Below, in pieces: positions 53,066 to 60,948 of a stretch of 64,000 nucleotides of DNA. Positions within the stretch are counted from its first letter, which is position 1, and every line of letters starts with the position of its first letter. Origin of the DNA: a bacterium (GTDB lineage: Bacteria > Planctomycetota > UBA1135 > UBA2386); contig JAUILN010000002.1 in NCBI GenBank assembly GCA_030432695.1, positions 434,001 to 498,000 on the forward strand, read 5' to 3'. The position numbers were made by a program, and so were the translations under genes. The notes under the pieces were generated by a model, which was not told where the DNA came from, made no database searches, and saw only the letters and a program-made list of their open reading frames with translations.

Positions 53066-53520
53066 TGCTCCTCGCCTCGCTGCTGCTCCACGTCGCCTTC
53101 GCACCGCAGGAACCCGGCCGAGCGGTGCAGGTGAAGGGGAAGCTCCGCCGTTCCGGTCGAGGCAGCGACGGCCATGCAAGGCGGTTGGCGAGAAGCGGGA
53201 GACGAAGCCGCACTGGCGACGCCGCTGGACGTGGGCGGAGTTGATGCGGAGGAGCTTCGGGGTGGACGCGTCGGTGTGCACTCACTGCGAGACCCGCCGG
53301 CGCCTGCTGACCTGGCCGCAAGCAGTGTTGCTGCAGCCTCCTGCGGAGGCTGGTGAACAGAGGATGCAGCGACCCGCTTCGCGGGTTCATCACCGATCCG
53401 CGGACGATCACGCGAGTGCTGTCGCACCTGGGGCAGCCGGCAGAGCTGCCGCCACTGTCACCGGCGCGTCCCCCGCCGGGGGGCGTCGGGCCTGTGGGCG
53501 GAGTGATCGGAGTGCACTGA
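53066..53520 (+). mobile_element. IS91-family transposase remnant, C-terminal part
   Basis: Plus-strand pieces in different frames match the end of IS91-type transposases: 'RRRWTWAELMRRSFGVDA', 'CTHCETRRRLL', then after a frame change at 53386 'FITDPRTITRVLSHLG' and 'QPAELPPLSPARPPP', ending with TGA at 53518. The W-A-E-L-M-R-R...C-x-x-C...D-P-x-x-I motif is typical. The start at 53066 is approximate: only a weak match ('LHVAFAPQEPGRAV') is seen before 53200. Its orientation and family fit the N-terminal remnant at 46190. Confidence 0.75.
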
Positions 53521-53715
53521 GCGGGGCCGGTGTGGCGTCGCTGCGGGCCAACGGTCTGTCGGCGCGGACCGTGGGGCGATGAGGGGCGCGCAGAGTTCCG
53601 GCATGGAGCCGGTGGAAGGGGCCGAGAAGCGTGGTGGCGGGGGCGCTCCAGGAGGGCGGTGCGGGCCGGCTCGCCGGGGCTGGGCTCCAGAACGCAGCTT
53701 GTGCTGCCTACGCGC

Positions 53716-53893
53716 GATCACGCCGCCAGCAGGAACACCGACGCCAGCCCCAGGAAGCTGACGAAGCCGACCACGTCGGTCACGGTGGTGAGCACCACCG
53801 CGCCGGCCAGCGCCGGGTCGATGTTCAGCCGGTTCATCACCAGCGGGATCACCAGGCCGGCGACCGCGGCGGCGGTCATGTTGATGACGATCG
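53716..53893. repeat. 178-bp direct repeat, right copy (within mgtE)
   Basis: The 3' end of the intact mgtE gene, matching 45719-45896 in the same orientation with three synonymous differences. To its left lies about 195 bases of unrecognised sequence and then the transposase C-terminal remnant. Confidence 0.93.
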
Positions 53894-55160
53894 CTGCGGC
53901 GATCACGCCGCCCAGTTCACGGTTGTCGAACCAGGCGAAGGCCACCGCGCCGACCACGATGCCCCAGAGCAGACCGTTGAGCAGGCCGATTACGGTCTCC
54001 TTCCGGAGCAGGCGGCCGGCGTTCGACGAACCGATGCGCTCGAGGGCGAGGCCGCGGATGGTGATCGACAGGGTCTGCGAGCCGGCGATGCCGCCCATGC
54101 TGGCGACCACCGGCATCAGCACCGCGAGCGCGACGATCTGCTCGAGCGCGCCCTCGAACATGCCGATCACCGCCGAGGCGAGGAACGCGGTGAGCAGGTT
54201 GATGCCGAGCCAGAAGGCGCGGCTCCGAGCTGCGGTGAGGACCGGCGCGAACAGGTCCTCGTCTTCGTCGACACCACCCTGCGAGAGGATCGCGCGCTCG
54301 GTCTCGAGCTGCATGACGTCCATTGCGTCCTCGGCGGTGATGCGGCCCAGCAGGATCCCCTGGGCGTCGACCACCGGCAGGGATAGGAGGTCGTGGTCGC
54401 GGAACAGGATCGCGACCTGGTGCTCTTCGACCTCTGGGGTCACCGTCACCACGTCGTCGTCCATCACCTGGGCAACGGTCGTGTCCTCGAGGTAGCGGAC
54501 CACGTCGAGCAGCGACAGCGTGCCGACGAAGCGGCGGTCGCGGTCGACGACCATCAGCCGGTCGGTATCGTCCGGGATGCCGCCGCGGAGCCGGATGTAA
54601 CGCTGCACCACGGCGAGGGTCGCGTCGGCGCGCACGGTGACCGTGTCGCGGTGCATCAGGCGGCCGGCGCTCTCCTCGGGGAACGACAGCACCGCCTCGA
54701 CCTCGGCGCGCCGCACCGCGTCCATCGCCTCGAGCAGGTCCTCGCCGGCCTCGTCGGGCAGGACGTCGACCAACTCGGCCATTTCGGTGGCGTCGAGCTC
54801 GTCGGCAGCGTCGAAGACCGCCTCGAGACCGATCTCCTCGGCCAGCGCCTGCGCGACGCTGGTCGGCATGTAGAGCAACGCCTCGGCGTCGGCCTCGTCG
54901 CCGGCCTGCCGCCAGAGGTCCGCACGCTCGTCGGGGGGCACCGACTCGAGGACCTGCGCGAACTCGGCAGGCTCGAGATCGGCCAGGACCTCGGCGATCT
55001 TCGCCGCGTCGCCGGAGTCGAGCGCCTCGCTGACCTGGTCGATCAACGGGACCTCGGGGGGCGGCTCGGCGGGAGGAACGGGGGTCTCGGGCGGCGGCGC
55101 GGTCGGTCCGGCCGTCTGCTGCGGGTCTGGTGGGGTGGCTTCCGGGTCGGTGGAACTCAT
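53718..55160 (-). CDS. mgtE: MgtE magnesium transporter
   Basis: 480 residues from ATG at 55160; a GTG at 55172 is possible. A Pro-rich N-terminus (to about 38) precedes the MgtE N domain ('IDQVSEALDSGDAAKIAEVLAD', 'EAVLSFPEESAGRLMHRD'), then a CBS pair ('VRADATLAVVQRYIRLRGG', 'LMVVDRDRRFVGTLSLLDVV', 'DLLSLPVVDAQGILLGRI'). The C-terminal membrane domain has about five helices ('LGINLLTAFLASAVIGMFE', 'PVVASMGGIAGSQTLSITIRG', 'MTAAAVAGLVIPLVMNRL', 'VVGFVSFLGLASVFLL'). MgtE is a homodimeric Mg2+ channel gated by intracellular Mg2+. Residues of the 'GGxxGSQ' membrane motif are present. It is last in a minus-strand series, 38 bases after the beta-barrel-like gene, and its 3' end is duplicated at 45719. 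Confidence 0.96.
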   Translation of the reverse strand: MSSTDPEATPPDPQQTAGPTAPPPETPVPPAEPPPEVPLIDQVSEALDSGDAAKIAEVLADLEPAEFAQVLESVPPDERADLWRQAGDEADAEALLYMPTSVAQALAEEIGLEAVFDAADELDATEMAELVDVLPDEAGEDLLEAMDAVRRAEVEAVLSFPEESAGRLMHRDTVTVRADATLAVVQRYIRLRGGIPDDTDRLMVVDRDRRFVGTLSLLDVVRYLEDTTVAQVMDDDVVTVTPEVEEHQVAILFRDHDLLSLPVVDAQGILLGRITAEDAMDVMQLETERAILSQGGVDEDEDLFAPVLTAARSRAFWLGINLLTAFLASAVIGMFEGALEQIVALAVLMPVVASMGGIAGSQTLSITIRGLALERIGSSNAGRLLRKETVIGLLNGLLWGIVVGAVAFAWFDNRELGGVIAAAIVINMTAAAVAGLVIPLVMNRLNIDPALAGAVVLTTVTDVVGFVSFLGLASVFLLAA

Positions 55161-55198
55161 CGAAGCCGACACCGTACGACGGATGCGGATCCGATTCG

Positions 55199-55990
55199 CT
55201 ACCTCGCACCTGTCCGCCCCGGTGCCTGGCCGACGGGTCCGAAGTTCCAGGTCATGCCGATCTGGAACAGCAAGTCCTCGGCGTCGTCGGTGAGGCCTGC
55301 CGCGATCCCCGCATCGAGCACCAGGCTCGGCTGCACCGCGTAGGTGCCGTACCAGGTCGTGAAAGTCACGTCGGAGCCCTTCGAGTGGATGCTGGCGAGC
55401 TCCGCGCCGAGCCCCCAGCGCTGGTCGAAGGCGTGCGAGCCGGCCAGCGCGAAAGCGTGCTGGTCGATCGCGCCGCCACCCGACGGGTCGCCGAGCGCAC
55501 CGTACTCGTAGTAGCCGACCAGCGCCGTGGCCGACCCCAGGGTCTGCGCGGCGATCGCCGCCACCAGCACGTCGGGCTCGCCGCTGCCCAGCCCCTCGCT
55601 CTCGTCGGCGGTCGGCAGCTTGCCGGCGACGCGGCCGGCGAACGACAGGCCGTCGTCGCCCTCCCAGAACCGGTGGCGAACACCGACCTGCAGATCACCG
55701 AAGCCGACCCCGTCGTCCCCCGGCCGCTCGACCACGTTGAACGGCGAGACGCCGACGAACAGCTCGGTGCGCGCGCCGGCGCCGTACTTCAGGGTGTCGG
55801 GCGAGGAGAAGTCGCCGTCGCGGCTGACGGCGAGGCCGGCTTCCAGCTCGGTGGTCCCCTCGGCGGTGGTGTTGGTGTCGGAGGAGTAGGTGGGGCGCTG
55901 GGGGGTCACCGGCCGACCTTGCTCGAGGGTGGCGCAGGCGGGCAGCAGGAGCAGGGCGAGGAACGCGGGTCGGGTGGCGGGGCGGGTCAT
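55199..55990 (-). CDS. Lipobox-bearing outer-membrane beta-barrel-like protein
   Basis: 263 residues from ATG at 55990. The signal ends LLLLPACATL with Cys19 as a possible lipid-attachment site (Pro at -2 is not ideal). The mature region alternates polar and hydrophobic residues in strands: 'TELEAGLAVSRDGDFSSPD', 'GDLQVGVRHRFWEGDDGLSF', 'ATALVGYYEYGAL', 'QPSLVLDAGIAAGL' and a C-terminal 'LLFQIGMTWNFGP'. This resembles the porin-like proteins of the phenol MetA-degradation/transporter group (PF13557-like). Its start overlaps the stop of the next repeat-protein gene (ATGA). Likely outer-membrane channel or porin; substrate unknown. Confidence 0.75.
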   Translation of the reverse strand: MTRPATRPAFLALLLLPACATLEQGRPVTPQRPTYSSDTNTTAEGTTELEAGLAVSRDGDFSSPDTLKYGAGARTELFVGVSPFNVVERPGDDGVGFGDLQVGVRHRFWEGDDGLSFAGRVAGKLPTADESEGLGSGEPDVLVAAIAAQTLGSATALVGYYEYGALGDPSGGGAIDQHAFALAGSHAFDQRWGLGAELASIHSKGSDVTFTTWYGTYAVQPSLVLDAGIAAGLTDDAEDLLFQIGMTWNFGPVGQAPGRTGAR

Positions 55991-58428
55991 CGGTCGATCT
56001 CCGCCGTAGGCATCGGCCTCGGCAACGACAACTCGAATCTCTGCACGGGTTCCCTGGTGATCTTGAACTCGGCCTCCGCCGCGAAGGGGGGCCGGAATCC
56101 ACCGGCCGCGTTCAGGTCGCGGGCGCCTTCCCGCACCCGGACGCCGAGGCGGCCCTGGGGCAGGAACAGCTCGAAGGAGCGGCGCGCGCGCCACGTGGGA
56201 AACTGGTTCGAGCCGCCGGTATCCCGCGTCTCGAAGCTCGGAGTCCAGAAGCGGAAGTCCAGCACACCCGCGAACGACTCCGCACCCGCCTCTGCTCGGG
56301 GAAGCAACTCGACGAGCACACGCTTGAGGTCCAGTTCGAAGTCCAGTTCGAGGACGTCACCGGCGAGGGCGGTGGCAACCTCTTCGTCGCGATACACCCT
56401 CGCACCGGTGACGAGATCGACGAACTCGATCCGGAAGTCACCCGGCAGCACCTCGATCGCGAACCGGCCGCCGGCATCGAGCGGCGCGAAGTACCGCGGT
56501 GTGGCGCGCGGGTCGGCGCCGACCGCTTCGAGGAGCACCAGCAGTTGTTCGAACCTGGCGTGGTTGGTCCGAAGCTGGCCGACCACGCGGCTGGTCGCCA
56601 ACTGGCCAGAAGTCAGGACGACCTCGACATCGCCTCCCGGTTCGAGGCGCGGCAGCGGGAATCGCAGGACCTGGGGGATTGTGGTGTCGCGAGCCATCCG
56701 CTCGAGAAACGGCTCGAGGTTAAGCCGCCCCTCGACGACCCACCGCACTGCTCCGTCCTCGAAGGTCGACCCGATCGTCGCGTCGCGCATGTGGAGGGTC
56801 TGGCGACCCGGGATCAGCATCCTCTGGATGCTCCCCGTGAACTCGAAGCCGGCCACGATCCCAGCTCCCGACGCGCTCTCCGGAAGCCGCAGCACGATCT
56901 CGCGGCCCGGCTCGAGCACGAAGTCCGCGGTCACGTCCTGCTCGGTGGTCGTGTCGAGGACCACCGTGGGCGGACTCTGGAAGCCCGCCGCGGTCGCGAG
57001 GATCTCCACACCTGCGCGCGGCAGACCGCGCAGCTCGTAGCGGCCCTCTTCGTCGGTCCGCACCGCGTGAGGTGGCCTGCCGACGGCATGGGCCACCGTC
57101 GGCACGCCATCGCCACGCCATCCCCAGAACACATCTGCACCGACGACCGGCTGCCCGTCGCTCGCGACGACCCGACCGCTCGCCGCCGCCTCGGGTTCGA
57201 GCCGGACCTCGATCCCGGTCGCGAAGTGCTCACGATCCACATCCCCGATCCATGGCGCGTGTCCCGCCGCCCGCACACGCAGCTCGGCGCGCAGCGACTT
57301 GATCGCGAGCGCGCTCAGTGCGACCCGGCCGTCGGCGTCGGTGGTCGGACAGTCGTGGTGGCTCCAGGGTCCATCGGCCATCGGCAAGCCGGGAGGCAGC
57401 GGATGCTCGGCGCTCCGCTGGCAGGCACGGGCCACCACCCTGGCGCCGGTGATCGGCTCGCCGGACGCGGCGTCGAGCACCCGGACGTGGATCTGCGGCG
57501 GCGAGACCTGCGGCCCGCCCGGAGCCGTCATCACGACTTCCCCCCACGGATCCTCCAGCACCGGGCTGGCGATGCGGCTACCGGTCGCAGGATCCACCCC
57601 GAAGATCCGCGCACGGCCGTGCCCCTGCCGCGTGACGCGGAACCTGCCGTCGGCGTCGGTGCGGAACGACGACAGGAGCTCCTGCACCGCGGCCTCGTAG
57701 TCGGCCCGAAGCTCCAGGCCGGCGATCGGCTCTCCGGCCGCGTCCACGACCTGCCCGCTGAGGAATCCGGTCGGCGTCAGCTCGACGTTCAACGGAGTGC
57801 CGGCGCCGATTGGTTCCAGGGTGGCATCGGCGTATCCCGCCGCCGTGACCGCGAGGCAGAATCCCGATTGCGGCGCGCACACCAGCCGGAACACACCGCG
57901 CTCGTCGCTCCGCGTCGCGGCCCAGGCGCTGTGACTCACACCGCCGAGATTCCACCCCAGGCCGATCCGCAGCACGACCCGGAGGTGCGCCCCGGCGATC
58001 GGCCGGCCCTCGGGATCGCGAACCGTGCCGACGTGCACAACACCCTCTGGGAGCACCACCGCTCCCAGGTGAACGTTGCCGCGCGAGGTCTGGAGCAGCG
58101 ACAAGCTGCGGATCATCAGCGCCATCCGGCCCGGCGCGGCCACGAGCAGCATCGAGCCGGGCTGCGTGCGGAGACGGAAGGCACCGTCTTTCTCGGTGCG
58201 GACCGTCGGCTGCTCCAGCAGCTCGTCGACCGTCCATTCGAGGCTGAGCACGAAGGCGTTCTGCGACGGGAGGGCCACGACGGCGGCACCCTCGATCGGT
58301 CGCAACTGCGGGTCGACGACGCGGCCGGTGAGCTCGACCGGTGGCTCGCTCATCGGGCGGTCGATCTGGGCCACGGCGAGCGGAGCGCACAGGAGCGCGA
58401 GTCCGAGTGGGAAGACGAGGCGTTTCAT
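55987..58428 (-). CDS. Carboxypeptidase-regulatory-like repeat protein (right cluster, A)
   Basis: 813 residues from ATG at 58428, chosen because it starts the signal peptide MKRLVFPLGLALLCAPLAVA; a longer frame upstream is not coding. Ig-like units: 'LTGRVVDPQLRPIEGAAVVALP', 'EKDGAFRLRTQPG', 'VGTVRDPEGRPIAGAHLRVV', 'GQVVDAAGEPIAGLELRAD', 'TDADGRFRVTRQGHGRARIFG' and 'GRVVASDGQPVVGADVFWGW'. The C-terminus (PRPMPTAEIDR) marks the right-hand subfamily. Overlaps its neighbours by 4 bases at both ends, so it is in an operon. Exported; role unknown. Confidence 0.9.
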   Translation of the reverse strand: MKRLVFPLGLALLCAPLAVAQIDRPMSEPPVELTGRVVDPQLRPIEGAAVVALPSQNAFVLSLEWTVDELLEQPTVRTEKDGAFRLRTQPGSMLLVAAPGRMALMIRSLSLLQTSRGNVHLGAVVLPEGVVHVGTVRDPEGRPIAGAHLRVVLRIGLGWNLGGVSHSAWAATRSDERGVFRLVCAPQSGFCLAVTAAGYADATLEPIGAGTPLNVELTPTGFLSGQVVDAAGEPIAGLELRADYEAAVQELLSSFRTDADGRFRVTRQGHGRARIFGVDPATGSRIASPVLEDPWGEVVMTAPGGPQVSPPQIHVRVLDAASGEPITGARVVARACQRSAEHPLPPGLPMADGPWSHHDCPTTDADGRVALSALAIKSLRAELRVRAAGHAPWIGDVDREHFATGIEVRLEPEAAASGRVVASDGQPVVGADVFWGWRGDGVPTVAHAVGRPPHAVRTDEEGRYELRGLPRAGVEILATAAGFQSPPTVVLDTTTEQDVTADFVLEPGREIVLRLPESASGAGIVAGFEFTGSIQRMLIPGRQTLHMRDATIGSTFEDGAVRWVVEGRLNLEPFLERMARDTTIPQVLRFPLPRLEPGGDVEVVLTSGQLATSRVVGQLRTNHARFEQLLVLLEAVGADPRATPRYFAPLDAGGRFAIEVLPGDFRIEFVDLVTGARVYRDEEVATALAGDVLELDFELDLKRVLVELLPRAEAGAESFAGVLDFRFWTPSFETRDTGGSNQFPTWRARRSFELFLPQGRLGVRVREGARDLNAAGGFRPPFAAEAEFKITREPVQRFELSLPRPMPTAEIDR

Positions 58429-60875
58429 CGATCGATCGCTTCGGTGGGCGTGGGTGGCGGGAGTTTCAGCAAGACGACCATGGGCAGCTCCCCGGCCGAC
58501 GCGGTCTCCACCTCGAACTTCGTCGAGTCGATCTTCTCGCCGCGCCACGCGCCGGAAGCGGTCAAAGATGCCGCACCACGCTGCAGGTAGACCTCGTACT
58601 GCCCCGGCGCGAGCAGCAACTCGGTCGGCTCGCCGGGCGACCAGGGCACGGGTCGATGCCAGGGCGGACGACGCGTGGCCTGCTCGGCAGCGGAGTGGCT
58701 GATGACCATGAGCGTGCCGAGCGCGGGCGGGCTGTCGGGGCCATCGGCCGGGATCGTACGGATCCGCACGCACCGCCATCGCGGCTCGAGGTTCAGGTCC
58801 AGGGTCTCGTCGCCTTCGACGTCGAGGACCTCGTCTTGCTCGAACACGGTCAGTCCGGTGCGCAGGTCCACCACCGACAGCAGGTGAGGGCCGGGGCGCA
58901 GTTCGGCGTCGAACCCGCCTGCAGCGTCGACCGGCACGCGGATGCCGGCACCCGAAGACCGCGCGCCCGGGCCGGTTCGCAGTTCGGTGAGTTCGACAGC
59001 GAATCGCGTGAAGGCGAGACCGTCGGTCGACAGCTTGCCGCGGACCCTTCCAGTGGCGAGGGCGTCGGTGGGAATCACGATCTCGGTGCCTTCGGTCGCC
59101 GGGAGATCCGGGAGCGGGAAGACCAGGGCGTACGTCGACCGGGCATCCGCCAGACGCTGGACGGAGAGCTGCAGGTCGCCGTCGGCGCAGACCTGGAACG
59201 CAACGCGGCCTTCGGCATCGAACGCCGCCTGCGACGGGGTGTGGCGCCGGTAATGGGTCTGGATCGACTCCTCGCCGCGAGCGGTGCCGCCTCGGGTACT
59301 CCAGGCCAGCGAGAGGCCTGCAGCGCGGAAGCCGTCCGGGAGCTGCACCCCGAAGCGCCGCGCCGACTCGAGCCTGAAGTCGAGTTCGAAGCGAGACCCT
59401 TCCCCGTCTGTCATCACGACTCCGGGAGTGGGGACGAGATGGTCGTCGGTAGACGCCATCACCTCGATCTTCGCCCGCGGCACGCCCCGCAATTCGTAGC
59501 GACCGTCGGCATCGGTTCGCACGGCGTGGATGGGAGCGCCCGCAAAGTTCACCGACGCCGGGACACTCGCGCAGCGGACCCAGAACACCTCGGCACCGGC
59601 CACCGGTCCGTCGGCGTCCGTCACGCGGCCATGGATCACCGCCTCTTCACGCAGCTCGTAGACCAACGGGAACTCGGCCTTCGTGAGATCGACGTCTTCG
59701 ATGCTCGGCGAGAGGCCCTCGGCACGAATCCAGACTTGGGCCTGTTGCCGGAGCCAAGCAGAGGAGGGCAGCTCGAGCCATACGCGCCCTTCGGCATCGC
59801 TCTCGGGGAGTTCATGGTCCCCCCATGGCCCGACCGCGCTGGGACAGGCATAGGACAGGTAGCGGCCTTGACTCCCTCCGCCACTCACGTGAGCACGGGC
59901 GCCGACGACCGGTTCACCAGAACTTGCATCGCGGACCAGCACCTCGAAGCGCTCGACATCGCCTTGTCCATCGAGCACCGCGACCGGTCGCACGACGACC
60001 TCCGACGCGGCACCGTCGAGGATCGGGCTGGTGAACTGCCCCGACGAGCCCGGACCGTCTCCGGACAACCGCAGTCGGCCGAACTCGGCGACCGTCACCC
60101 GGAAGCTGCCGTCTTCGCCCGTCACGCAGGCGGCGTAGTCGCGCCGCATCCCCATCTCGTAGCGCGCCCCCAGCAAGAGGCCTGCGCAGGGTCGTCCGTC
60201 GCGCCCCACCGCCCGACCGGTGACGAACCCGCTCGGCTGGACGACGAAGTTCAGCGGCGTGCCTTCGCCAACCGGGAACAGCGAAGTCCGGTAGTGGCCC
60301 GGTGCATCCACCTCGACGGTCATCGCCGCGCGCGGCGCACAGAGCAGGCGGAACCGACCGCGCTCGTCGGTGCGAGTCGCGGTCGACACGGCGTGAGAGA
60401 TGCCTGCGAGGTTCCACGCTCCAGCTACCAGGGCGGAGGCGTGTACACGTGCACCGGCCACCGGTTCACCGTCCGCGTGGCGCACCGTGCCAGCGTGCAC
60501 CGTTCCCTCGGACAGGACCACGGTGACATCGCCACTCGTGGTGAGTCCCCCCGCCCCGCCGCCACGGACGACCACGGCCGCATGCCCGCGCGCCGCGATA
60601 TGGAGCATGGGCTGCTCCGGCGCGGGCAAGGTGAACGCGCCGTCCTCATCGGTCACCGCATCGGGATGCGCGAGCACGTCGTCGGTGGTGAAGTCGGCCG
60701 CGTGCCTTTGCCATTCCGACGCCGGCAGCACCCGCACCGCAGCGCCCTCGATCGGTCGACCTTCCCCGTCGATCACGCGACCGGCCACCTGCACCGACGG
60801 CTCCGCAGCACGCTCCTGCCCCGCAACGACACCGACGAGGGCGAGGAGTAGGAGACCGTCCTTCAGCATCCGCAT
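58425..60875 (-). CDS. Carboxypeptidase-regulatory-like repeat protein (right cluster, B)
   Basis: 816 residues from ATG at 60875 (a second ATG two codons on is equally possible). Signal peptide MRMLKDGLLLLALVGVVAG. An apparent longer N-terminus reads through palindrome E and is rejected. Ig-like units: 'VAGRVIDGEGRPIEGAAVRVLP', 'TDEDGAFTLPAPEQP', 'AGTVRHADGEPVAGARVHAS', 'GRAVGRDGRPCAGLLLGARY', 'GRVTDADGPVAGAEVFWVR' and 'TDADGRYELRGVPRAKIEV'. It ends PPPTPTEAIDR. Domain order matches clusters A and C. Overlaps A by 4 bases. Function unknown. Confidence 0.9.
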   Translation of the reverse strand: MRMLKDGLLLLALVGVVAGQERAAEPSVQVAGRVIDGEGRPIEGAAVRVLPASEWQRHAADFTTDDVLAHPDAVTDEDGAFTLPAPEQPMLHIAARGHAAVVVRGGGAGGLTTSGDVTVVLSEGTVHAGTVRHADGEPVAGARVHASALVAGAWNLAGISHAVSTATRTDERGRFRLLCAPRAAMTVEVDAPGHYRTSLFPVGEGTPLNFVVQPSGFVTGRAVGRDGRPCAGLLLGARYEMGMRRDYAACVTGEDGSFRVTVAEFGRLRLSGDGPGSSGQFTSPILDGAASEVVVRPVAVLDGQGDVERFEVLVRDASSGEPVVGARAHVSGGGSQGRYLSYACPSAVGPWGDHELPESDAEGRVWLELPSSAWLRQQAQVWIRAEGLSPSIEDVDLTKAEFPLVYELREEAVIHGRVTDADGPVAGAEVFWVRCASVPASVNFAGAPIHAVRTDADGRYELRGVPRAKIEVMASTDDHLVPTPGVVMTDGEGSRFELDFRLESARRFGVQLPDGFRAAGLSLAWSTRGGTARGEESIQTHYRRHTPSQAAFDAEGRVAFQVCADGDLQLSVQRLADARSTYALVFPLPDLPATEGTEIVIPTDALATGRVRGKLSTDGLAFTRFAVELTELRTGPGARSSGAGIRVPVDAAGGFDAELRPGPHLLSVVDLRTGLTVFEQDEVLDVEGDETLDLNLEPRWRCVRIRTIPADGPDSPPALGTLMVISHSAAEQATRRPPWHRPVPWSPGEPTELLLAPGQYEVYLQRGAASLTASGAWRGEKIDSTKFEVETASAGELPMVVLLKLPPPTPTEAIDR

Positions 60876-60901
60876 GCGGGAGATCGTAGGCCCCACGCAG
60901 A

Positions 60902-60940
60902 ATCTGTCGTAGTCGGTGCCAGGCACGAACCACGACAGAA
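60902..60940. repeat. 39-bp palindrome, copy E
   Basis: Arms ATCTGTCGTAGTCGGTGCC / GGCACGAACCACGACAGAA around a central A, three inner mismatches. It ends 8 bases 3' of the stop of the gene at 60949. The next 20 or so bases, which include the last codons of that gene, also match the flank of copy F. Confidence 0.87.
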
Positions 60941-60948
60941 ACGGTGAG

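Larger units (their letters stand above)
45719..53893. mobile_element. Putative inserted segment (about 8 kb) flanked by mgtE direct repeats
   Basis: Bounded by 178-bp direct repeats of the mgtE 3' end. Just inside the left end is a degraded IS91 transposase N-terminus, and inside the right end an IS91 transposase C-terminus, both plus strand. Cargo: a small membrane ORF, a zinc metalloprotease, a kinase-FGE fusion and an ECF sigma factor, all minus strand. Recombination between the repeats would remove 7,997 bp and leave DUF3592 and intact mgtE convergent with five bases between stops. No integrase is present. One-ended IS91-type movement, or allele exchange with a foreign mgtE, would both fit. 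Confidence 0.6.
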
